From: Candidatus Heimdallarchaeota archaeon
GTDB taxonomy: Archaea; Asgardarchaeota; Heimdallarchaeia; JABLTI01
Length of the DNA stretch: 8,974 nucleotides
NCBI GenBank assembly: GCA_030671945.1
Contig: DAOVHJ010000086.1
Span: 1 to 8,974, forward strand
Direction of reading: 5' to 3'
Part shown: one piece after another, positions 1 through 6,691 of the stretch
How positions within the stretch are numbered: position 1 is the stretch's first letter
How the letters are laid out: every line of letters begins with the position of its first letter
The notes under the pieces: generated by a model
What the model saw: the letters and a program-made list of their open reading frames with translations, nothing else
What the model was told of the DNA's origin: nothing
The model's database searches: none
Program-made: the position numbers and the translations under genes

Positions 1-1
1 A

Positions 2-1519
2 CACCCAGGTCCTTATCCAGTACCCTCATACGCCGAAGGCGGCTATGATTTATTCTGTATAGGTAATGGTTGGGGTTTAGACTTTGATCCAACAGGTGTC
101 TTTACAACCGATGGTTTAACACCCTTAGGTGATAATTTCTACCAGTATTCCAATCCAGAATTTGATTGGGCTGTTAGTAATTATACCCAATCCTTTGTCA
201 ATGCAGACAGAATCCACTATGCTGAACTAATCCAAGAGATTCTTTATGACGATCAACCAAGTATTGCTATAATCTATAAGATTTCTCTTTACACTCATGC
301 TCCTGGAATGGTTGGCTGGGATCCATTATTATGGGCTTCCTCACAACAACCAATGGAAGATTGGGAACTTCCCGGCGAATCAGAACTACACTTTGCTGTT
401 CCAGCTGATTTTGAAGATTTCCACACCTGGTTAAGTGAGTCAACTTATGATGCTCAGTGGCTCCATCAGATTTACAATGGTTTAGTCGAACGCGATCCTG
501 CTGATAATAGTTATTCCGGTCGTGCCGTTCAATCATTTAGTAGTACCGATGGTTTAGCCTATAGCCTTCAATTAAAACCCGATCTTTATTGGGCTGATGG
601 AGTTCCAGTAACAGTCGAAGATATTATTTATAATTATCAATTAGCTGTTACTGCTAGCTTAGGACACACTACTTATTCCTTCAATACCCTCTTTTGGGAT
701 AACAGCTCAGTAGTAAAAATCGATGATGATGAATTTACTATTGATTTCTTACAACCCTATGTATTCCAAGAAGGTAATTTAGCCAATCCACTAATTCCAA
801 AGCATATCTGGGAATCTGTTGCTCCAGAAGATCATGGTACACAATCGGTTGAGTGGGCACGAAACAATCCAGAGAATATTTTTGGTTTCGGTCCATACGT
901 GTTAGACTCCTGGGATGATACCAATGGTGTTATTCATTTGACAGTGAATGATTATTTCGATGATTACTGGGGTACCGCTCCTAAATTCGATGACGTTTAC
1001 TTTGAATTCTATTCCAACAAAGAAGGAGCTATTTCCGCTCTTGCTGGTGGAGACATTAATTTCGTTGATGCAGAATTCTACGTTGATTTAGGTGATATTC
1101 AGGGACTTGCAGGTGTTGACTATACAACAGTTGATGATCCTGGTAACCAAGAATTAGCTGTTAATCAAATGCATCCAATCATCGGTACCGGTGAACTCTG
1201 TCCTATTTCAAGTTTAGAATCTGGCAAACACATTCGTAAAGCGATTAGTAACATGGTTCCAAGACAAATTATTGTTGATGAAGTTCTTGACGGGCTAGGT
1301 TATCCTGGTGTCACACATTGGCCAAAGGTCTCCCTAGGTTTTGATGAAACTTTAGCACCTTACGACTACAGTATTGAACAAGCTTTAGCTCACATGGCTG
1401 CAGCAGGTTATGATGTCACAATCACAACTGAAGTCTCAGGAATCGGCTTAATTGTCTTCATGAGTATAATAGCCTTAGCAGGCGCCACTCAAGTTTTCTT
1501 CCTTAAGAAGAGAAAGTGA
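2..1519 (+). CDS. Membrane-anchored ABC-type solute-binding protein, family 5 (SBP_bac_5), tandem domains, 5' partial
   Basis: Open in this frame from the window edge to TGA at 1517-1519, giving 505 visible residues; the true start lies upstream, and the first internal ATG (308) is not a real start because the protein similarity continues before it. Visible residues 1-112 read as the C-terminal lobe of a dipeptide/oligopeptide-binding (OppA/DppA-like) domain (GGYDLF...GWGLDFDP, then YSNPEFD, and an AELIQEILYDDQPSIAIIYK segment). After a short linker a second domain begins near residue 128 (ELHFAVPADF, IYNGLVERDP, LYWADGVPVTVEDI, FGFGPYVLDSW, IRKAISNMVPRQIIVDEVLDGLG) and stops at AHMAAAGYD (about 470), where the family normally runs on for a further C-terminal lobe. 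A hydrophobic helix (about 480-501) and a KKRK end follow. Role by family: capture of peptides or similar solutes outside the membrane for an ABC importer. Permease and ATPase genes are not in the window. Family call is firm; substrate is unknown. Confidence 0.88.
   Translation, partial: HPGPYPVPSYAEGGYDLFCIGNGWGLDFDPTGVFTTDGLTPLGDNFYQYSNPEFDWAVSNYTQSFVNADRIHYAELIQEILYDDQPSIAIIYKISLYTHAPGMVGWDPLLWASSQQPMEDWELPGESELHFAVPADFEDFHTWLSESTYDAQWLHQIYNGLVERDPADNSYSGRAVQSFSSTDGLAYSLQLKPDLYWADGVPVTVEDIIYNYQLAVTASLGHTTYSFNTLFWDNSSVVKIDDDEFTIDFLQPYVFQEGNLANPLIPKHIWESVAPEDHGTQSVEWARNNPENIFGFGPYVLDSWDDTNGVIHLTVNDYFDDYWGTAPKFDDVYFEFYSNKEGAISALAGGDINFVDAEFYVDLGDIQGLAGVDYTTVDDPGNQELAVNQMHPIIGTGELCPISSLESGKHIRKAISNMVPRQIIVDEVLDGLGYPGVTHWPKVSLGFDETLAPYDYSIEQALAHMAAAGYDVTITTEVSGIGLIVFMSIIALAGATQVFFLKKRK
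1436..1516 (+). other. C-terminal transmembrane anchor of the solute-binding protein
   Basis: Encodes about 22 hydrophobic residues (GIGLIVFMSIIALAGATQVFF) followed by the basic end LKKRK. This fits a single membrane-spanning helix with the positive end inside, leaving the binding domains outside. The Thr/Pro-rich spacer often found between archaeal binding proteins and their anchor is nearly absent here: the helix begins about ten residues after the last recognisable binding-domain residues. Confidence 0.8.
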
Positions 1520-1543
1520 TCATTCGTACCTTCCACTCTAAAT

Positions 1544-1587
1544 GAAGTATAGGAGTTTTCGGACTCCTAACTTCTTGTTTTTTTTTT
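1544..1587 (+). terminator. Hairpin plus T-tract terminator after the solute-binding protein gene
   Basis: A 6-bp perfect stem, AGGAGT (1551-1556) with ACTCCT (1563-1568) and loop TTTCGG, is extended by a second 5-bp stem GAAGT (1544-1548) with ACTTC (1570-1574) across a small asymmetric bulge. Ten consecutive T follow at 1578-1587. It sits 25 nt after the stop codon. Archaeal termination mainly needs the T-tract; the hairpin makes the site look like a bacterial intrinsic terminator and may also protect the 3' end. Confidence 0.8.
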
Positions 1588-1605
1588 ACATTAATTCCTT
1601 CTCTT

Positions 1606-1618
1606 GAAAAAATATTTC
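1606..1618 (+). promoter_or_regulatory. Candidate TATA box for the first MBL hydrolase gene
   Basis: The A/T-rich GAAAAAATATTTC lies about 29-47 nt before the possible starts at 1641 and 1653. With the usual archaeal TATA-to-start distance of about 26 nt, transcription would begin near 1636-1640. It follows directly on the terminator of the upstream gene, so a new promoter is expected here. No clear BRE is visible; A/T-rich background makes this a weak call. Confidence 0.35.
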
Positions 1619-1652
1619 AGTAAGTAAATACTCTTTCTTATTGGATGATTAT

Positions 1653-2330
1653 ATGAAACAACTAGCTGAAAATGTTTATAGTATAACTGGGAAAGGATTC
1701 TTTTCTGTTCCTGTATTTGTACTTGAAAAACAAAATGGAATGTTAACTCTCATTGATACTGGTCTTGAGAAAGACTCCAATATTATCATTAAAAAGATTC
1801 GAAAGAAATGGGGTGATCTCGAGAAGATTGAACGTATTGTTTTCACACATAGGCATTATGACCATACTGCGGGTTTAGCTCACTTAATGAGAGAAATGAC
1901 GACAATAAGTGCTCCCGAATCTCCTCAAGAACGAGTTGAAATTGTTTGTCATGAAGATGAAGCCCCTCATTTTGCTAATACTCTCCGAGGGCAGATTATC
2001 AATCCTAATCGAACTGTTAAGCATGAAGAGATAATTGATGCCGAATTAAAACTCAAAGCTATTCATGTTCCTGGTCATTCCTGGGGACATATCTGTTTAT
2101 TACTCGAGAAAGAGAAATTATTATTCGTTGGTGATCTCTTTATGTGGATGCCCTTTGGAATACGTCCAGTCTTCCAGAAATATTGTGATGATTACGATCA
2201 ATACTTAGAAACAATTGGAACCATATTAGATTATAAATGGGATTATGCTATACCCTCCCATATGACTGCAAAAAAAATTCCAAGGAAAAAAGTTGAACAG
2301 TTTATTAAAAAAATCAGTAAAAAGAAGTAA
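1653..2330 (+). CDS. Metallo-beta-lactamase (MBL) fold hydrolase
   Basis: A 225-residue cytosolic protein with no signal peptide. All metal ligands of the dinuclear MBL/glyoxalase II fold are present (numbered from ATG 1653): HRHYDH at H66, H68, D70, H71; PGHSWGH giving H142; GD giving D161 (bridging); and PSH giving H203. The N-terminal strands end in TLIDTG, typical of this superfamily. The substrate may be a thioester, lactone or phosphoester; nothing visible decides. Start choice: ATG 1653 gives the family-like start MKQLAENVYSI and follows a GGATGAT stretch that partly matches a ribosome site; an in-frame TTG at 1641 adds four residues and cannot be excluded. The C-terminus is very lysine-rich (KKISKKK). 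It stands alone between a terminator and the surface protein gene 42 nt downstream, which could be co-transcribed. It is only distantly like the tandem pair at 6692-8092. Confidence 0.88.
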   Translation: MKQLAENVYSITGKGFFSVPVFVLEKQNGMLTLIDTGLEKDSNIIIKKIRKKWGDLEKIERIVFTHRHYDHTAGLAHLMREMTTISAPESPQERVEIVCHEDEAPHFANTLRGQIINPNRTVKHEEIIDAELKLKAIHVPGHSWGHICLLLEKEKLLFVGDLFMWMPFGIRPVFQKYCDDYDQYLETIGTILDYKWDYAIPSHMTAKKIPRKKVEQFIKKISKKK

Positions 2331-2361
2331 AATTAAATTATTTGAAGTAAGATAACATCTT

Positions 2362-2366
2362 GGTGA
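2362..2366 (+). promoter_or_regulatory. Ribosome binding site deciding the TTG start at 2373
   Basis: GGTGA matches the archaeal anti-Shine-Dalgarno consensus and is 6 nt before TTG 2373. It favours this TTG over the next in-frame ATG at 2397, which would also remove the basic n-region of the signal sequence. Confidence 0.6.
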
Positions 2367-2372
2367 AGGGAT

Positions 2373-5285
2373 TTGAATAGAAAAACCAGTTTGCAAATGG
2401 TAGTTTTGGTATTGATTCTAATTTCGAATCTATACTTTGTTTTTCTATCATTAAACCCTACAGATAGCATTTTTGAAGAAACTGCAAAAATTAATTATGA
2501 ACCTGAAGCACTTACATGGTGGAATTTTAAATGGGCTTATCGTAAAAACATTACAATAACAAATCCCCATGGAACCGTTAATAGCTTCCCTGCATACTTG
2601 AAAATTCAAATAGAAAGTGAAATGAAATTTAATTTAGCTGATTTACGCTTTGTCTTTGATAATTGGCAAACGCTAAGTCATGAACTAGAATATTATAACA
2701 ATAATTTCGCTTATGTTTGGGTAAATATTCCTACTATAAGTGGATATTCAAACACAACAATCCAGATGTATTATGGCAATAATGATGCTACATTGACTTC
2801 TAATCCAGTAGCTACATGGGATTCTTCTTACAGAGGAGTGTGGCATTTAAGTGAAAATTTTACTGGAAACCGTTATGATTCTACAAGTTATAATCAACAT
2901 GGGATAACTTCTGGGTATAATGGGGATGAGAAAGTAAACGGTATTGTTGCAGGTGCTGATGAATTTGATGGTATTAATGATCATATTTATGTTCCAGATT
3001 CATCTAGCTTGGATGTCCAAATTTTCACTTTAGAAACTTGGGTTTATGTTAACTCATGGGAATCAAGAGGTGATTTAATAGTTTCAAAAGGCATGTATCC
3101 TAACTATAATTATAGAATTGCTATTTCAAGTTATGTACAAAATAATGCTTTTGATACAATGACAAATATTGATGGAGAGCTCTTATTAACAACAGATACT
3201 GTTCCAGCAGCAACAAATGAATGGATTTATTTGGTAAGTATTTTTAATTCCACTACTCTTTCTCTTTACAAAAATGGAAACTTAGTTGGTACTACAGAAG
3301 CACCCTCAGGGAGTGTCCTAACAAATGGTTATGATCTTTTTATAGGAGATTATGTTGGAGGAAATGATTATGCGTACGAAGGAATACTGGATGAAATTAG
3401 ACTATCTGATGTGGTTCGAAGTGTAGATTGGATGAAGTTTAATTACGATTTAATTATGTATCAAGATTTGTTAGTTAAATTCAGTGATGTAGAACATTAT
3501 TCGGTATTGTATCCAAGTAATTGGTGGGATGGAAATTGGTTGTATCGTAGGAATTTGACGATTTATAATCCTGGTCCCGAAATAAAAGATTATCAAGTCC
3601 TAGTAGAACTCAACAGTACTTCTTTCAATTATCAAAAATTTGGTTATGCTGGTAAAGATATAAGATTTGTAGCTAATTACAATGAAACCGTATTTTCGCA
3701 TTTTGTTGAATTATGGGATGTAGAAGGAACAAGTCGTGTTTGGGTGAAAATAGCAAATTTAGAAGGATTTAGTGATACTGTAATTCAAATGTATTATGGA
3801 AATAATAATGCAACTTCACTTAGTAGTGGTTATTCAACATTTGAATTTTTCTCAGATAAAGATGATTTAGCGAATTGGGTTACAGAGGGAGATTCAATGC
3901 ATGTTTTTATTGAAGATGATTATTTACATTTCGTAAAGGATACTGATGATAACTGGAATTGGGCATTTAGAGATGTATCTCCGGTGCTTAATACGTTTAT
4001 TTTTGAAGATAGAACAAAAATACTCAATCCCAGTGGAGCTTCTAGCTTATTCATTGGGGGGCAAAATACAGATACGGGACGATTATGGGGTGGTTTTCGT
4101 CAAAGATCAGATAATTCAGATGGATGTTATTATCAAACACCTGGAGGTTTTAATCTTCTTTACAATGGATATTCCCATGATAATTTCTATACAAGTAGAA
4201 ATATAGTTTATCAATCTGAAGAGAAAGTAGACTACTCATTTTATAATGATTATTTCATTGGATCTCCTTTAGGAGAAGCATTGAATAAACCATTTATTGC
4301 TACTAGCCCCTCAAATATGACTCAAATTAGATTGGATTCAGGTGGATCTGCTGATTTTAATTTCGATTGTTATATTTCTTGGATGCGAATTCGTAAATTT
4401 GTCTCTGATGAACCAATATCAGTTTTTGATGATGAAGAAAATCCTCTCGGAGTTTCTATACCAGCTCAAAATGATGGTTATTCCGGTAATGATGCTGGTA
4501 ATACAATCGAATCAGCAACTGAGCTTTCATCAGCAGGTATATATTATGGTCAATTGCCCGTAGGTGATACCAATGATTACTATAAGTTGTATGTCGATAA
4601 AGACAAATTTCTAGACATTACTTTGCAAACAGAGCGAGATGATGATTTTGAATTGTTCATATATAATCCATTGTTAGAACAAGAAATTGAGATAACAACA
4701 ACTCTCCCAAATATTGAAAATATCCTATTAGAAACACAAATTGAAGGATACTGGATAATTCAAATAAATAAAAATCTAGGTGATGGGAGTTACTCCCTCA
4801 CAATAACCATAGAGGATATGTATCCATCAACTAATGGGAACTTACAATGGTTATGGTACCTCTTCACAGGATTTACAGTGATTCTTCTAATTATATTTTT
4901 AGGTATTCTTTATCGAAGAAAAGTAGTTGGGGTACAAACGGATATTGAGCAACAGCTTCCTGTAGGGGTAACTGACGAGTCAGTTTCTCAAAGTATCACT
5001 GTTATAGAAGAAACTAAACCTCCACCCAAACAATATGAAACAGATGAATTCAAGGATTACACAAAAAAGGTCTATGTAGAAGAAATAAAGGGCTATTCCT
5101 TTGGATTAGTAGATGAAGCAAAAAGTGAAGAAACAGAAGCTCCAATCGGAGTTACTAGAGTAACTAGAAGAAAAATTGAAGGTAAAATGGTTAAAGTTAC
5201 AAAGACATTAGTAGTAACACCATCAGGATTAAAATGGAAAATAGTAAATTCTGAAACAAATGAAACATGGTTTGAAGATTATTAA
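2373..5285 (+). CDS. Large cell-surface protein: DUF2341 - LamG - DUF2341 - LamG-like - PPC - TM - cytoplasmic tail
   Basis: A 970-residue, probable type I membrane protein. Residues 1-27 (MNRKTSLQ, then a hydrophobic run to LSL) form a signal peptide or N-terminal anchor. DUF2341 copy 1 spans about 49-140 (WWNFKWAYRKN ... IQMYYGNNDAT). A LamG/concanavalin-like domain spans about 153-350 (GVWHLSE ... FDGINDHIYVPDS ... LSLYKNGNLVG ... GILDEIRLSD). DUF2341 copy 2 spans about 384-481 (WWDGNWLYRRN ... IQMYYGNNNAT). A less typical beta-rich, LamG-like module covers about 487-678, ending CYISWMRIRKF. A PPC-type domain follows at about 697-814 (DAGNTIESATEL, GDTNDYYKLYV, GDGSYSLTI). One transmembrane helix (about 826-847) with a YRRK stop and a 123-residue charged tail ends it. 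By family these domains bind glycans or mediate contact; no protease or hydrolase domain is present although PPC often accompanies one. TTG start with GGTGA ribosome site. Ligand unknown. Confidence 0.88.
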   Translation: MNRKTSLQMVVLVLILISNLYFVFLSLNPTDSIFEETAKINYEPEALTWWNFKWAYRKNITITNPHGTVNSFPAYLKIQIESEMKFNLADLRFVFDNWQTLSHELEYYNNNFAYVWVNIPTISGYSNTTIQMYYGNNDATLTSNPVATWDSSYRGVWHLSENFTGNRYDSTSYNQHGITSGYNGDEKVNGIVAGADEFDGINDHIYVPDSSSLDVQIFTLETWVYVNSWESRGDLIVSKGMYPNYNYRIAISSYVQNNAFDTMTNIDGELLLTTDTVPAATNEWIYLVSIFNSTTLSLYKNGNLVGTTEAPSGSVLTNGYDLFIGDYVGGNDYAYEGILDEIRLSDVVRSVDWMKFNYDLIMYQDLLVKFSDVEHYSVLYPSNWWDGNWLYRRNLTIYNPGPEIKDYQVLVELNSTSFNYQKFGYAGKDIRFVANYNETVFSHFVELWDVEGTSRVWVKIANLEGFSDTVIQMYYGNNNATSLSSGYSTFEFFSDKDDLANWVTEGDSMHVFIEDDYLHFVKDTDDNWNWAFRDVSPVLNTFIFEDRTKILNPSGASSLFIGGQNTDTGRLWGGFRQRSDNSDGCYYQTPGGFNLLYNGYSHDNFYTSRNIVYQSEEKVDYSFYNDYFIGSPLGEALNKPFIATSPSNMTQIRLDSGGSADFNFDCYISWMRIRKFVSDEPISVFDDEENPLGVSIPAQNDGYSGNDAGNTIESATELSSAGIYYGQLPVGDTNDYYKLYVDKDKFLDITLQTERDDDFELFIYNPLLEQEIEITTTLPNIENILLETQIEGYWIIQINKNLGDGSYSLTITIEDMYPSTNGNLQWLWYLFTGFTVILLIIFLGILYRRKVVGVQTDIEQQLPVGVTDESVSQSITVIEETKPPPKQYETDEFKDYTKKVYVEEIKGYSFGLVDEAKSEETEAPIGVTRVTRRKIEGKMVKVTKTLVVTPSGLKWKIVNSETNETWFEDY
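2517..2792 (+). repeat. DUF2341 copy 1 (internal duplication)
   Basis: Residues 49-140 of the surface protein. It shares the frame WW-x3-W-x-YR-[KR]-N-[IL]-TI-x-NP near its start and IQMYYGNN-x-AT at its end with the segment at 3522-3815. The match is clear in protein but well diverged in DNA, so the duplication is old. Confidence 0.8.
3522..3815 (+). repeat. DUF2341 copy 2 (internal duplication)
   Basis: Residues 384-481 of the surface protein, the partner of the segment at 2517-2792. Each copy is followed by a beta-rich lectin-like module, so the duplicated unit was probably DUF2341 plus a LamG-type domain; the second lectin module has diverged much more than the first. Confidence 0.8.
4845..4913 (+). 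other. Transmembrane helix of the DUF2341/PPC surface protein
   Basis: Encodes a run of about 22 mostly hydrophobic residues (WLWYLFTGFTVILLIIFLGIL) immediately followed by YRRK. Positive charges after the helix place the following 123 residues in the cytoplasm and the DUF2341, LamG and PPC domains outside. Confidence 0.85.
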
Positions 5286-5307
5286 ATTATGTTAGAAAAA
5301 CAAGTAT

Positions 5308-5330
5308 TATTTTTCTCTGCTACTTTTTTT
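5308..5330 (+). terminator. T-rich archaeal terminator region after the surface protein gene
   Basis: Two T-tracts lie within 45 nt of the stop codon: TTATTTTT around 5308-5314 and seven T at 5324-5330. No strong hairpin is seen. This fits T-tract termination by archaeal RNA polymerase. Confidence 0.5.
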
Positions 5331-5360
5331 ATTCCTAATTACATAGTAATTTATAGCTTG

Positions 5361-5368
5361 TATAAATT
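5361..5368 (+). promoter_or_regulatory. Candidate TATA box for the PLAT-like gene
   Basis: TATAAATT lies 32-39 nt before the TTG start at 5400. The predicted transcription start near 5388-5392 would leave a very short leader, which may just include the AAGGT stretch at 5391-5395. Position and sequence suit an archaeal promoter; no clear BRE is seen. Confidence 0.45.
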
Positions 5369-5399
5369 AAACAATATGTAAGAAAACAAGAAGGTTAAT

Positions 5400-5789
5400 T
5401 TGTTGAAATCAGAATACGAAAAAATTGAGAAAATAGTGATTGAAATTACTACTTGTGAAGAACGAAGAAGTGATACAGACAATGCTGTTGAACTTTATGT
5501 GGGTGGACATACATGGCAACTCGATATTGCTAAGCATGATGAATTTGAAAAAGGAAAAACTGATGTTTTTGAATTAGATGTTTCAGCTGGTTTAAATTCC
5601 ACTGATTTTAGATATTTATGCTTAAAAAAGAAATCTCATAGTAAAGATGACGATTGGTGCATAGAGAAAATTAAACTTATCATTAATGATAATGTTGTTT
5701 ATGAACAAGATTCACTTGATGCTTGGTTGAAACATGACAAAACAAGCTGGTGTGCTCCAGGTTTCTCTTATGGTGCAGCTGGGGGTTAG
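5400..5789 (+). CDS. Small PLAT/LH2-like beta-sandwich protein
   Basis: A 129-residue protein without signal peptide or membrane segment. The pattern is that of PLAT/LH2 (lipoxygenase homology) domains: an opening strand IVIEITT, then TDNAVELYVGG, WQLDI, FEKGKTDVFELD (residues 49-60), a strand around RYLCLKK, and DDWCIEKIKLI (84-94), where the family has a DWFL-x-x-I-x-V element. PLAT domains bind lipids or partner proteins, and here the domain makes up nearly the whole protein. The C-terminal part (about 103-129) has a WLKHDKTSWCAPG stretch and a GAAGG end. Four cysteines (19, 74, 87, 118) are present. Start is TTG 5400 or the adjacent TTG 5403, both after AAGGT; no ATG lies near. It has its own TATA-like box and a T-rich tract after the stop, so it is probably transcribed alone. 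PLAT assignment is from motif recognition and is moderate. Confidence 0.72.
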   Translation: MLKSEYEKIEKIVIEITTCEERRSDTDNAVELYVGGHTWQLDIAKHDEFEKGKTDVFELDVSAGLNSTDFRYLCLKKKSHSKDDDWCIEKIKLIINDNVVYEQDSLDAWLKHDKTSWCAPGFSYGAAGG

Positions 5790-5796
5790 CTTCCAG

Positions 5797-5810
5797 TTTC
5801 TTTTTCTTTT
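5797..5810 (+). terminator. Pyrimidine/T-tract terminator after the PLAT-like gene
   Basis: TTTCTTTTTCTTTT begins 8 nt after the TAG stop (5787-5789) and has 12 T in 14 nt with no hairpin. This is the usual form of an archaeal terminator and lies just before the candidate promoter of the next gene. Confidence 0.5.
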
Positions 5811-5818
5811 AACAAATC

Positions 5819-5826
5819 TTTTAAAG
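5819..5826 (+). promoter_or_regulatory. Candidate TATA box giving a leaderless nucleotidyltransferase mRNA
   Basis: TTTTAAAG is centred about 25 nt before ATG 5847. Archaeal transcription usually starts about 26 nt past the box centre, so the mRNA would begin at or next to the start codon. This agrees with the lack of any GGTGA or GGAGG-type ribosome site upstream of the ATG. Confidence 0.4.
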
Positions 5827-5846
5827 TTAAAATTTTCCCTGGTCGT

Positions 5847-6623
5847 ATGACCAAATCAATACATGAAATTTTTAAACAAATAACTGATGAATCGAAAACA
5901 GATCCAAATATTATAGGATTGATTCTTGGGGGATCTCGAGGGAAAGGATTCTACAAAGAGCATTCGGATTATGATTTCTTTTTAGTTGTGAAAGATGAAG
6001 TATTACAAGAATATAAGAAAAAGTATGAGAAATATGATGAAGTGATAGGTATTGATTGTGGAGTTAGAACTATAAAAGAACTAGAGGATTATGCTGAAAT
6101 TGGATCAGAGTTTGAGTGGGATCGATATAATTTTGCTTTTGTTCAAGCAGTTATAGATAAAACCAACGGTGATCTGCAAAAAATCATAGATGAGAAAGGA
6201 AAGATACCGGAAAAGCATTGGAAAACATATCTTGGAGGATATCTTGATGGTTACATTAATTCTGTCTATCGTTCAATGAAAAGCTTGCGAGATAACAATT
6301 TAGTAGGTTATCGTTTAGAAGCTGCGGACTCGGTTAGCTTATTTTTGGTTTGTGCTTTTGCTTTTCACGATAGGAGAATTAAACCATATTACAAGTATCT
6401 GGAATTCGAATTAGAAAAATACCCATTAGAAAAATTTCCATGGTCTTCAAAAGAACTCATTGAAATGCTGCTTAAAATACTCGAGACAGGGGATTATAAG
6501 ATTCAGCAAAGCCTATTGAAGGAAATGGAAAAGTTAGCAAGAATAGAAGGATTTGGGCATAGTTTTGATGGTTGGGAAGGGGATGAGAAATGGACAATGA
6601 GCTTTAAACCAAAAAATGAGTAA
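5847..6623 (+). CDS. Nucleotidyltransferase-fold protein (aminoglycoside/lincosamide NTase-like)
   Basis: A 258-residue cytosolic protein. The N-terminal part has the pol-beta/NTase signature: IIGLILGGSRGKG (residues 22-34) with the GGS or GS nucleotide-binding turn at 28-30, then SDYDFFLV (40-47) with the metal-binding pair D41 and D43. The remaining two thirds are mostly helical, with charged amphipathic stretches, as in single-domain antibiotic adenylyltransferases and related housekeeping or toxin NTases. A third catalytic carboxylate cannot be placed with confidence. By family it would move an NMP group from an NTP to a small molecule, protein or RNA. Substrate is unknown; a resistance function must not be assumed. 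No HEPN-like partner gene lies beside it, which argues against a MNT/HEPN toxin-antitoxin pair. Start ATG, likely leaderless. A 68-nt gap separates it from the next gene. Confidence 0.82.
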   Translation: MTKSIHEIFKQITDESKTDPNIIGLILGGSRGKGFYKEHSDYDFFLVVKDEVLQEYKKKYEKYDEVIGIDCGVRTIKELEDYAEIGSEFEWDRYNFAFVQAVIDKTNGDLQKIIDEKGKIPEKHWKTYLGGYLDGYINSVYRSMKSLRDNNLVGYRLEAADSVSLFLVCAFAFHDRRIKPYYKYLEFELEKYPLEKFPWSSKELIEMLLKILETGDYKIQQSLLKEMEKLARIEGFGHSFDGWEGDEKWTMSFKPKNE

Positions 6624-6691
6624 GAAATTATAGAATTACAAATTATTCAAATAACTATTCTTCCTAACATTATTTAGAGTGGGTTGTGTGA

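Noticed and set aside
308..310. ATG 308 as the start of the solute-binding protein
   Set aside because: The frame is open for another 102 codons upstream and those codons encode a recognisable C-terminal binding-domain lobe, so translation starts before the window.
267..536. 89-codon open frame on the - strand inside the solute-binding protein gene
   Set aside because: It lies opposite a clear SBP_bac_5 coding region, has low-complexity composition (many N, Q, H, R) and no recognisable motif; a shadow frame.
3946..4563. Two short + strand frames inside the surface protein gene (3946-4206 and 4342-4563)
   Set aside because: Both overlap the continuous 970-codon reading frame, have no ribosome site and encode Ile/Met-rich sequence typical of out-of-frame A/T-rich DNA.
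5286..5399. Possible small RNA gene in the 114-nt gap before the PLAT-like gene
   Set aside because: Only T-tracts and a TATA-like box are visible; there is no stable fold or box C/D or tRNA-like element.
5847..6623. Nucleotidyltransferase as part of a MNT/HEPN toxin-antitoxin pair or a resistance gene
   Set aside because: Neither neighbour has HEPN features, spacing is not overlapping, and no mobile element lies nearby. The fold alone does not prove resistance.
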